NCBI GenBank assembly: GCA_977006965.1
Contig: OZ345360.1
Span: 1,860,001-1,924,000, forward strand
Origin: Phymatolithon calcareum
Taxonomy: Eukaryota > Rhodophyta > Florideophyceae > Hapalidiales
DNA length: 64,000 nucleotides
Direction: 5' to 3'
In this document: piece by piece, positions 1 to 8,255 of the stretch
Layout: every line of letters starts with the position of its first letter
Numbering within the stretch: the first letter of the stretch is position 1
The notes under the pieces: model-generated
Databases searched by the model: none
Told to the model about the DNA's origin: nothing
The model's input: only the letters and a program-made list of their open reading frames with translations
Translations under genes and position numbers: made by a program

Positions 1-432
1 ATTCGAGAACGTCACCCAATAAACGCTCACTGGTTACAGAGCGCAAAAGCACTTGACAGAGGGGCCTTCTTGAGAATGCTTTGGGATATTCAGGGATATT
101 TTACAGAATACATGTATGCTGTAAAGAGTTGATCAAAAAAGCAAAGGAGAGTCCCTGAATGGATGCGATGAGATTTAGTTCCTCAGCCAGCAGCCCGCGA
201 AATAAGCTGGATTAACTGCTCGCAAATGAGCAGATTAATCAAAATTATGACAATAATTGAGACAATCAGCAAAACTGTCAAAAGAAAGGTACGCGCTTTC
301 TAAACAGGCTAAGGCATCAACCATGTCTTGCTCTGTAGCACAGTCTTGTGATAGTAAGCTCAGAACTTAGAAAAATAATATGTCTGAAAAAGTGTGGTCC
401 ATGCTGAATATCTCTTATGGCTTAGTCTTACT
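1..432. other. no gene seen
   Basis: AT-rich stretch left of the hAT element. I see no open frame with a recognisable domain and no RNA gene. It is simply the sequence into which the neighbouring element inserted. Confidence 0.6.
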
Positions 433-440
433 GATGTAAC

Positions 441-2507
441 CAGAGCATTGGAATTATTTATTTATTTTTATTCTTTTCTCGCGCAGTGTCGAGAATAAAT
501 ATCAAGACTGTTGAGCGCAGAAGGAATAAATTATTGTATTTAAGTTCAGTGAGGAATAAATAACTGGTTATTCCCAATTATTGGATCCATCTAGCTGCTT
601 TCTGTCACGATAGTATTGACGTCTTCGATTCCCCACACATCCGAGTTAGCATGAAGGAACTTTTGCTTCTCGAAATTTGCAGGAATAACGCTTCTTCTTC
701 TGTCATCCAACGCGTAACCAGCGATAGAGAAAAACCTCTCGCACATATTCGACGTCGGTACAATGAATCGCAAGTCCATGTACTCAGAATCATAGGAAAG
801 AACGCTTTTGCGACGCTTCAATGCGCGCTCGGCTAGCGATAGTGAGCGTTCATCAACAGTCAAACGCACAGCACAGATAGCACTCTTCAATTTCTCGGTA
901 GCAAACAGCTCAGCCGGTGACATCGCAGAAACGCGTTTCTCCATAATTTTGACAATTCCGGACTCGAATTCAGGGTGATGGATGATTGCCGCCATCGAGC
1001 CCAAGCGGACAGAAAGTTGTGGAAACTCTTCTATCACCGTATCGAATAATACCCGGGCGTCCGCCATCGATATGTCATCATTTTGGAGAGCCTTGGTAAT
1101 TGAATCGAATGAAGAGAACTCCTCGCATAGCGACTCCACTTTTCGGTTTTGGCGTGTGCTTAACGTTAGAGCATCGATCTCGTCAATATTCAGCAAGGGT
1201 AGAAGCTCCTTGATAGCCATGTACCGCTTGAGCATATGTGCTGTCGATGACCATCGCGTCACATTGCTCCGGTAGGCACGTAAGTGCGTAAAGTTGCGGA
1301 GTTTTGCGGCCGGTATAGGGTACGATAGCTTATGCATGATTGCCCTGATGTTCTCAATAATGGGTTGATGTTCGCGTATCCTGTCCTTCATGGCCAAATT
1401 AAAACGGTGGCTCGCATAACCAACAAAATGTACACCACATAAGTCCGCCAGTAATTTGTTCGTCGAACAGTTGTCGCCGATGAGTGCAAAAACATTTGAT
1501 AGCGATTTTCCAAACACACTTAGTACGAACTTGAGATATTCGAAGTGATTAGCCGCGCTCTGTCCTTCTTCGTCTTCGAAAGGAGAAAACCCCAACAAAA
1601 ACTTCTCGTATCCGTGTTTCGTATTAGCCGGAAAGGTAGAGAATATCGCGACATAGTGAGTATTATCAGCGGTCCAACCGTCAAAAACGAGAGCAAAGTT
1701 CGACGGAAGACGACGTGAGATTTCCGATTCGACGTGTTTCGTGAGGCCACCGAGGAACTTCATGACGGTCTTGTAGCTCATGGAATCAAATCGACAAGCG
1801 GCAGTGTAAATAGGGTTCTCGGCGACAGTAAACGGCAGCAGGCCTTTGACGATAAACTCTAGCCAGCCGTGGGCATGCAACGTTTTGCGAGGATAAAACA
1901 GAGAGATAGGTTTCGAAACTCGTAAGGTATTTGTGCTCGACTCTTTCTCAGCGCATAAAACGTTTAAGTCGCTTGGATGCTCGGATTGAACGTGACTCAC
2001 AAAATTGGTGTAGCCCCGTCCAGAATCTTTCCGTCGCGTTCCACATTTGCAAGTCCACACAGCGGAGTTGGGATCCGACTGTGTGAAAAACTCATCGCGA
2101 ACATGCTTACCGAAAACTCGCGGCATCTTGGGTGCTACCAAACGGTGCTCGCCTGGTACGCAGTTCCCGTTGTACTGTGTTGATTGCCATGGTTTTCATA
2201 ATCCTAAATGAGGAGTCCGCAGCCGACACGTCATGTGCTATCGATGACAAACATGTCACTTTACTGTTCAAGAATACCATCGGGCCCAAATAAACAATAT
2301 AATCGTCGGGCCAAAATGCTGTCATTCTCCCCCAGAAACGTAGACTTAGTCGAGCGTTCTCGAGTAAATAATGCTTTCAAATAAATAAAATAATTGTCGT
2401 AACCACGAAGATCTCAATAAATACAATAAATATGCGCGACTCAGGAATAAATTATTGGAACAATAATTTAAATAATTACAATAGCAATTATTTTTTCCAA
2501 TGCTTTG
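441..2507 (-). mobile_element. complete hAT DNA transposon
   Basis: A 2067-bp element bounded by imperfect terminal inverted repeats. The left end reads CAGAGCATTGGAA and the right end, read inward, CAAAGCATTGGAA. The 8 bases GATGTAAC stand directly outside both ends (433-440 and 2508-2515), a perfect target duplication of the length hAT elements make. The subterminal regions are rich in AATAAATAATT-like repeats, which may be transposase binding sites. The only long gene is the minus-strand transposase at 591-2141, which is uninterrupted. A 3' fragment of the same family is at 17178-17585. Everything needed for an autonomous copy appears present. Mobility is inferred, not shown. Confidence 0.93.
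591..2141 (-). CDS. hAT-family transposase, BED finger type
   Basis: 516 codons without interruption. The N-terminus has a BED-type zinc finger (C31, C33, H50, H55). The RNase H-like core shows the first acidic residue in LVFDGW (D154) and the second in IGDNCSTN (D223), followed by the family's SHRFNLA segment and TRWSS (W297). The C-terminal hAT dimerisation region carries PTSNMCERFFSIAGYALDDR, where E468 is the likely third catalytic residue. Such enzymes cut the element out through hairpinned flanks in the nucleus. Start: Met1, with Met6 (MPRVFGKH) a possible alternative. The gene lies wholly inside the 441-2507 element, and the C-terminal part is closely matched by the fragment at 17178-17433. 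Confidence 0.93.
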   Translation of the reverse strand: MVAPKMPRVFGKHVRDEFFTQSDPNSAVWTCKCGTRRKDSGRGYTNFVSHVQSEHPSDLNVLCAEKESSTNTLRVSKPISLFYPRKTLHAHGWLEFIVKGLLPFTVAENPIYTAACRFDSMSYKTVMKFLGGLTKHVESEISRRLPSNFALVFDGWTADNTHYVAIFSTFPANTKHGYEKFLLGFSPFEDEEGQSAANHFEYLKFVLSVFGKSLSNVFALIGDNCSTNKLLADLCGVHFVGYASHRFNLAMKDRIREHQPIIENIRAIMHKLSYPIPAAKLRNFTHLRAYRSNVTRWSSTAHMLKRYMAIKELLPLLNIDEIDALTLSTRQNRKVESLCEEFSSFDSITKALQNDDISMADARVLFDTVIEEFPQLSVRLGSMAAIIHHPEFESGIVKIMEKRVSAMSPAELFATEKLKSAICAVRLTVDERSLSLAERALKRRKSVLSYDSEYMDLRFIVPTSNMCERFFSIAGYALDDRRRSVIPANFEKQKFLHANSDVWGIEDVNTIVTESS

Positions 2508-2515
2508 GATGTAAC

Positions 2516-3193
2516 TGCCTTTTCAAAACTGTCTGCAGATGCTCTGTTGACTTCCTGGTCCGGCCCGAGGCACTGGGCTCGGGGAAATATGGGAATAGGA
2601 AATATAATAGAGATAGGTGCTGATATTGTAGCCGTTTTGACAAAGGAGAATCTCCAGTACGCTCTCTTTTTCATATAACCTTCTGCGGCGGCCTTACTGT
2701 AAGACTCTCTAAATAAAGCAGAACCTTTTTGGAGTGTACAGAGTTTTAGCATATTTTGGTGGTATCGTCTTGTATCCAGGAAGCTCAAGTAGCTTGACTT
2801 GCCTTTTCTTTTAGAGTGATATAGCTTTACAAGCAGAAGAAACTTTTGCTCTGTTTTCGTACTCTAATATCTAGACCAAAACGAGTCATGCATCCTGTAG
2901 ATGTGGGTACATACCAAGCGTTCGTCAAGCAAGGAGCAAAGGCGACACTTAGCGGGGGAGAGCCGAAATTACTGAGCAGATATCACGTCTTGCTATGGTA
3001 AGCTCAGGTAACCCATAATTACAGGGCATTTACTGACGCAATCAGGACACAAGACTGGATTGCGTGGATAAGATAATTGATAGATTTAGGGTATTGTAAA
3101 AGGCTATAAAAGCCAGCCTTTCCAGCCTCTCAGTGAGAGGGAGAGGCCTCGGGCTTTTGAGAAGCATGTGTTTTGATTGAGGACTGTCTCCCC
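2516..3193. other. intergenic stretch, no gene
   Basis: No open frame here resembles a known protein. A TATA-like site and a short hairpin near the right end (3102-3140) are the only features I can point to. Confidence 0.5.
3102..3140 (+). promoter_or_regulatory. TATA-like element with downstream hairpin
   Basis: GGCTATAAAAGCC (3102-3114) contains a consensus TATA box within a near-palindrome. It is followed 12 bases later by a 7-bp hairpin, CCTCTCA-G-TGAGAGG (3126-3140). There is no plus-strand gene immediately downstream. This could be a relict LTR promoter; 44124-44163 has a similar TATA plus hairpin arrangement. Function is inferred only. Confidence 0.35.
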
Positions 3194-3859
3194 TCAGTTC
3201 TCCTGAAGGGCTTTGTGGCGTCTAAAATCCGTGGGATTATGTTGTAGCAGCTTGTCTTTCTTGTGCAGTGAACAGTTCGCTTGCGGACAAGTTCTTGAAA
3301 TCAATGCATGTTTCATAGATATCTTGGTATCTTCTGGTAATAAACAGAAACATAGAGTCAGCTTTGCCTTGGAGAACACTGAAATACAGTTTTCCGCAGT
3401 TGCACACTCCACAGCGGCAGCTCCGGCCATTTTCGACAGCTCACGGATTTCAAAGCGATGCGAGAGCTCCCAAACGTCAGAAGCCAATTTGCCGTCGCCA
3501 TCGAGTTTGTCATGGATATCAATGCAATACGCGAAGTCCAGGACGAGAGACATTGCATACGGCGTGGTGTCTCCGACGACAACTTTGCTAGCTTTGGCTT
3601 CTGCGAAGTCTCCCGAGAAAGCCTTGGAGAAGAAAGGACATAGACTAGCAACGATGACGCGATGAATTGGAAAATCTTTGTCGCCAACACAAACAATGCC
3701 ATCACAAAAGTTGTCATTTCCTCGCACAAACGCCAGAAGTGCTTTCGGTCGATCGGATTCGTCCGGAACGCGCGAAGCTTGGTCATTAGAACCGCTCTTC
3801 GCGATACAATTGTCTGAATTCGTTTTGTCGCATTCCTCGACGTCTGAGGACATCTGCAT
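3194..3859 (-). CDS. BTB/POZ domain protein
   Basis: A BTB/POZ domain spans about residues 51-148 counted from the Met at 3859. It shows the family landmarks FCDGIVCVGDKDFPIHR (buried Asp and HR), a CPFFSKAFSGDFAEA helix and a VVVGDTTPYAMSLVLDFAY segment, then WELSHRFEIRELSKMA. BTB domains dimerise and often serve as substrate adaptors for cullin-3 ubiquitin ligases; no specific partner can be read here. The tail after residue 160 resembles only the start of a BACK domain and ends early, so the protein is short (221 aa) and may be truncated. The frame stays open upstream to a Met at 4105, but that 82-residue extension looks unstructured, so I prefer the MQMSS start. Confidence 0.7.
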   Translation of the reverse strand: MQMSSDVEECDKTNSDNCIAKSGSNDQASRVPDESDRPKALLAFVRGNDNFCDGIVCVGDKDFPIHRVIVASLCPFFSKAFSGDFAEAKASKVVVGDTTPYAMSLVLDFAYCIDIHDKLDGDGKLASDVWELSHRFEIRELSKMAGAAAVECATAENCISVFSKAKLTLCFCLLPEDTKISMKHALISRTCPQANCSLHKKDKLLQHNPTDFRRHKALQEN

Positions 3860-4157
3860 GCTACTTTGAAGGCAAAATGTGCTCACAACTCGCGTAGGAT
3901 ACTGTAGTATGTCGAGCGGGGTTAGGGAGAAGAACTTGGTGATGGGTTCCCGCCCATTTGATCGGCTGAAAACAGGACTCGCTTCAACGCAAGTGGTTAT
4001 TTCTGCCACGGAGTGGCAATACGTATTGTATTTACAGTCTCTGCTACTCGCAGAGCTGGCTGCATAATGATGATATTTTCTGTACAGCAGGAAGTGCACA
4101 GTCACTCATTTTGTCATAGCCCTATTGTGCTCAAGTTTTGTACAGTAAAGTTATTGT

Positions 4158-4182
4158 AGTGTCTCTATGATGTAGAGACACT
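4158..4182. repeat. perfect 10-bp stem hairpin
   Basis: AGTGTCTCTA and its exact complement TAGAGACACT flank a 5-base loop. The hairpin lies just upstream of the BTB open frame, and no role is evident. Confidence 0.7.
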
Positions 4183-4205
4183 TTATGTGATAGAGGGTTA
4201 CTTCG

Positions 4206-4402
4206 AGATGTCAATCCTCATGTCTAAACTCTAAACCATCCCTCTCAGACCAAGATGAAACCAGAATGTAAAGCGCAGTCGACGCAGTCCATGAGATCTG
4301 CCCTAAGGACACGAAGCAAAAATGTAGGCAATGGGACTTAGCTCCTCTCAGGTTTAAAATAAACAACGAGAGCTTCAAGTAAACTCACATCCATCCATGA
4401 CT
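4206..4402 (-). repeat. dispersed ~190-bp repeat, copy 1
   Basis: Read on the minus strand this segment matches 53683-53870 on the plus strand through nearly its whole length. Shared blocks include ATGGATGGATG, GAGTTTACT, AGTCCC-TTGCCTA and ATGAGG-TTGACATCTC. The two copies lie beside different retroelement ruins (LINE here, Copia there). The class is unknown; it could be an untranslated or LTR segment of an unseen element. Confidence 0.65.
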
Positions 4403-4526
4403 GAACTGAGCGCAGTTTGTAATGTGAACAATGCGGGTAAAGAAAGTTCCCAGGCCTCTGCGACTGAATTGGAATTCGGTGCCAATATCGTGCAAAGAGA
4501 AGAGGCAGTGTATATCCTGAGAGAAG

Positions 4527-5643
4527 TTGGTGCTCTTCTCGATAGCACTTGACATTCAAGCCATTGGTTATTTACTTCTTGCCGACCTGGTTCAATTTAG
4601 TTTCGCAGACGACACCAACTTCCATGCAACCGGCAGTACTTGGAATGTTGTTATCTCAAAGCTCAAAGAGGCCGCCAAGATTCTTTCCCGTTTATGCGGC
4701 CGTTTGCCAACCACGGTGAACAGGTGCAGCACCTGTTCATCTGCAGTAATTCCTAGCACCTGAGGTGCTAGGATTTGCTGCAGGCGGACTGTCTCCGCAG
4801 GAAATTATTGACGGTAACAGTATCGACGGAGAGACAATCAAGGCAGTTGCGGCATACATGTTCCTCGGAATTCATTTCGACAAACAACTGAGCTTCAAAG
4901 TGCATTACCGGGAGGTGAGCCAAAAACTCGGGTCCAAGACCCTCTTCAATCGACGCGGAGGCATGTGCGGTCCTGCATGCGTTCGGGCAGTGTCAAATCT
5001 ACAGCTTTCGCGCGGCAGCATTATCAAATTGTTCACTGACAGCTGTAGCCGCATAGACGCGCTCAACGGGCAACCGCGCATGTTTGGTGGCATGGTCCAG
5101 AATTTATGGAATCTTATAGAACAAGTAGTGTCCCACGAGGTTCCCATAGAGTGTTTTTGGATACAGAGTCACTGGGGCGTCCCGAAGAATGAGGCAGCTG
5201 ATGAGCCCGCGCGGATGTGAATTTTGGAAACGAGTCTTGTGTCGCGTGAAGCGATACCTCTCACTTTGGAAGCCACACGACCCATTTTCAAACCGCCCTG
5301 TAGAAGGAAACCAATGGCGCTACCTACGGTCACGAAAGATCTACACATCTCACAGAGAAGTGCAGAAGTGGTACTCCACCAGGTCATAGCGAATTTCTGT
5401 CCGCTTATGGCATGCTTTCACTCTGAACACAGCGAGAATGAACCGCTACTCTACGACTCAATGTGCAAGGTGCGCCTGCATGGCGTCAAGGAGACAGTGA
5501 AGGACCTAATCCTACGCTGTTCTGGTAGGGCCGCCTATCGACGGCAATTGATCGGAAGTGTGCGTGACAATACCGTAGAAGATCTGCGCAGGGAGGGACC
5601 CGTAGAGATACTCCAATTCTTGAACAATGACAACTTGCTATAG
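4527..5643 (+). pseudogene. LINE-type retrotransposon ORF2 ruin (RT + RNase H)
   Basis: Three successive plus-strand frames (4527-4763, 4765-5220, 5224-5643) read as the C-terminal half of a non-LTR retrotransposon polyprotein. The first holds the polymerase motif FADDTNFHATG followed by a helix ending LSRLC. The second has the thumb-like YMFLGIHFDKQLSFKVHYR and then the end of an RNase H domain, IECFWIQSHWGVPKNEAADE. The third has the post-RNase H region with an HLLL-C-like segment, ending at a stop before a purine-rich tail with AATAAAGAAAGAAAGG (5677-5692). Most of the RNase H core and the 5' half are missing, and the frame is broken by stops. It is a dead 5'-truncated copy, as is usual for LINEs. 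Confidence 0.8.
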
Positions 5644-5699
5644 GATTAGTTCTTGCGTTAAATTAGGGACGTCTGCAATAAAGAAAGAAAGGCAGGAAG

Positions 5700-7127
5700 G
5701 TAAGGTGAATAGTTTCGACTACGTACTGATCCATAAATAAATCGGTTAGCAAAACCGTACCGTCGCCTTTCCTGCTGATGACACACCGCAGTGTTCTACT
5801 TTCTCCACAGTTGACCCTATTGCGGCTTTCAATGTGCTCTCTGTTTCTGCTGTCCTATAGCAAAATCACAAAAACGGGTCAAATACTCCCTTTCTTACAT
5901 CACTACGATTCCTCAGTTGTGGAGTCAATGATGTCTGCATCTCAAGCGAGCTGTTGCAAGGGATTGAAAGTGAGGAGAGACGAATAGATAAAAGTTATCT
6001 GTCCTTACAGTATAGTGCAGAGCGATTTCTGAGTCTAAAATCAAAGAAAAAATGCTGTGTGGATCTGCAATTGTGCACAGTATTCGCTCAGGCGCGAGAA
6101 ATAACCTTTGGATGGAAACAGATGCCTTGGAAGATAGGTTGGTCGAACTACATAGGCAGACATGATTGCAAAGATCATGGAAGCAGTGGAAACTAAATGT
6201 GTAACTCAGATATCCTGCACTAAAAGAAAGAAAGAAAAAATTGGCATAGACCGTGAACACTCTGGTGCTCTTAGCCATCGAGCGCAATGGGCATCTCAGC
6301 AACGCTCACAGAATCTGAGAGTTCTGCTATTGAGAAACTCGAATCACTGCAAAATAAAGAGCTTCACCGCTATTAGTCTTTCCAGGCAAAACGAGCAATA
6401 TCATTACATTGAGGTAACGAATGAGGGGGTTTTCCACTCCAACGACGCTGAGCGCAGTGCCCACGGTGACAGGCGGTGTGAGAAATGGATAGTCACATGC
6501 AGTGGCACTGGGGTCGACAAAGAAAAAACGAGTGTGCGAATTTCGCTAGGGTGTTTTTCTGGGTCTGCGTTCTAGTTCATGTCTAAAGTGAATTCGCGAT
6601 CATCACGTGTACTTGGAGATTGTACAGCCTCTGTTTCAACACAGTGACTATGTGTCCAACACACAGAGTTTGGAAAAACTCTGCACCAATCGCCAAATCG
6701 GGAGCAGACGACCATAGTCAACGATGCCGGACCTCATAAGGCGCCCGACACGGAGGCCTCGTCAAGAATACACGCACAACGACCAACCCTTGCCATTGCT
6801 TGCTAGAAGAGCCGTATGAGTGAAATGGACGTATTCTTGTGACGCATGATTCCATTCAGAAGCATGATGGCGAGATGCGCTACCACGCCTGCTAAATCTT
6901 GGATGTTGCAGGGTCGTTGGATAGCAATTTCTCTATCACGTATCTCGGAACGTTGAATGATGATCTGACGCACTACGATATCTATACTCCTTATCGCGAT
7001 ATTCAGAACGACCATGACCCTTCTGCGTTAGGGACTGTAGTTGTAGTAAACATCAACTTTGTCGACATTGACACGTTCGAAAAAACTGGGCGAGTGCATT
7101 TACGGTGTCACCCTTCACGCTTAGCTG
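5700..7127. other. intergenic stretch, no recognisable gene
   Basis: Frames such as 6162-6575 (137 codons) give no recognisable domain. A purine run AAAGAAAGAAAGAAAAAA near 6223-6240 resembles the tail of the LINE ruin upstream and may mark another decayed element end. Confidence 0.4.
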
Positions 7128-8057
7128 CTACAAGTATCTTAAAATTGTTATTCGGGTATTTCCCTTTCGTGTAGCCCCGCACTCCCCAATCTCAATTCGA
7201 CCCCTTCCGCGCAAGCTTACTACATCCCCTGCCTTTAACGTTTTGGCAGGCGACGAAACCTCGCGATGATTAACCTTCACCCCACCGTTCCGGATCCCCT
7301 CCGCCATCTTCGACCGACTTATTCCAAATCCTGCGCTTCCTACGGCATCGAGTCTCAAGCTTTTTTCCACCGTAGTGAACTCTTTTACACGTCTTTCCCG
7401 GGGGCTCACCTCATCCAACAACACCACACTCGTCTCAACGCCCACTCGCCCAACGCTCGTTATCGCACCGATGAGGTAATCGGCAACGTCCGCATGTACC
7501 ACAGCGTAGCAACACGTCCCATCTTCCCCAAGCACTATGTCCCCTACGCGCTCTCGCTTCACATGCGCCAGCACCGCACCAAGAAAGTCGCGCTGCGACA
7601 ATTTCTCCTCCTCGAACCTCCACCGCATCACCACAGCAGCAAGTTCTTCTCTTACGACGTCTACAACCGCATCATCGTCTGCAAATTTTCGAATATGCCC
7701 CGCAGTCAGTACTGCGCGCTCGGCGTCTGGATAGCCGCCCCACGCGACCACGCGTGCGTCAGGGAGGTTTCGCCTGCATGCCATGCAAACTTCGTGCACG
7801 TCACGCGGCGTCATAAACTCAGAAACACCGGGCATGCCGCCTGCTGCGCGCACAACCGCGGCCACGGCACGCTCCGCGACTGTCTTGTCGACGCCGCGCA
7901 GAGTCGCAATGCGCACGGCATCAGCCTCCACGGCCGCCTTTCGCGCCCCCATACGCACAGGAGCGTACCTCACGCGCGCAGCGCATGTTGCTAGGGCACG
8001 CGACGCCTTGGTCGCGGTCGGGAGAGTGGCCGCGAACGCGAGGGCGCGTGCCGCCAT
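7128..8057 (-). CDS. S4-domain RNA-binding protein, plastid/cyanobacterial (YlmH-like) type
   Basis: 309 codons from the Met at 8057. The first ~45 residues are rich in Ala, Thr, Ser and Arg with almost no acidic residues, as expected of a plastid transit peptide. The middle contains a long alpha/beta region with AVVHADVADYLIGAITSVGRVGVE. Residues about 235-290 form an S4 RNA-binding domain: RLDAVGSAGFGISRSKMAEG, then GGVKVNH and LKAGDVVSLRGRGRIEI. This architecture is that of the YlmH group, annotated in cyanobacteria as photosystem II S4 domain protein; bacterial members are linked to ribosome quality control. The frame continues to a Met at 8093, but MAARALAF begins the transit-like segment. 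The gene is head-to-head with the golgin at 8256. Confidence 0.85.
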   Translation of the reverse strand: MAARALAFAATLPTATKASRALATCAARVRYAPVRMGARKAAVEADAVRIATLRGVDKTVAERAVAAVVRAAGGMPGVSEFMTPRDVHEVCMACRRNLPDARVVAWGGYPDAERAVLTAGHIRKFADDDAVVDVVREELAAVVMRWRFEEEKLSQRDFLGAVLAHVKRERVGDIVLGEDGTCCYAVVHADVADYLIGAITSVGRVGVETSVVLLDEVSPRERRVKEFTTVEKSLRLDAVGSAGFGISRSKMAEGIRNGGVKVNHREVSSPAKTLKAGDVVSLRGRGRIEIGECGATRKGNTRITILRYL

Positions 8058-8255
8058 ACTCGCGTCAGCAATAATGAACGACGTGCGATGCATTCAATCT
8101 TGCTCCCGCGAGCATCGACAAGTTATCATACGGCCTGCGTACACGTAATTATCCACATGACCGCGATTATCACGGCACTGGCATTGTTGGTGCCGGCTAT
8201 TTCATCGCGGAGAAGGCACAGTGCGCGCTCGTCTGCGCGCACTCTGCTACTCACA
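8058..8255. promoter_or_regulatory. shared divergent promoter region
   Basis: 198 bp separate the preferred start codons of two divergently transcribed genes, so both 5' UTRs and promoters must overlap here. No TATA box is visible on either strand. The sequence includes GTACACGTAATTATCC and a GCGC-rich run on the golgin side. The regulatory role is inferred from geometry alone. Confidence 0.6.

Noticed and set aside
1-40. Possible further copy of the CXC-family gene (shared CCCAATAAACGCTCA with 39877-39891)
   Set aside because: Only 15 bases match and the window starts here, so it cannot be told from chance.
7266-7994. 242-codon plus-strand frame opposite the S4-domain gene
   Set aside because: Shadow of the S4 gene; the minus-strand product has a transit-like N-terminus and a clear S4 domain.
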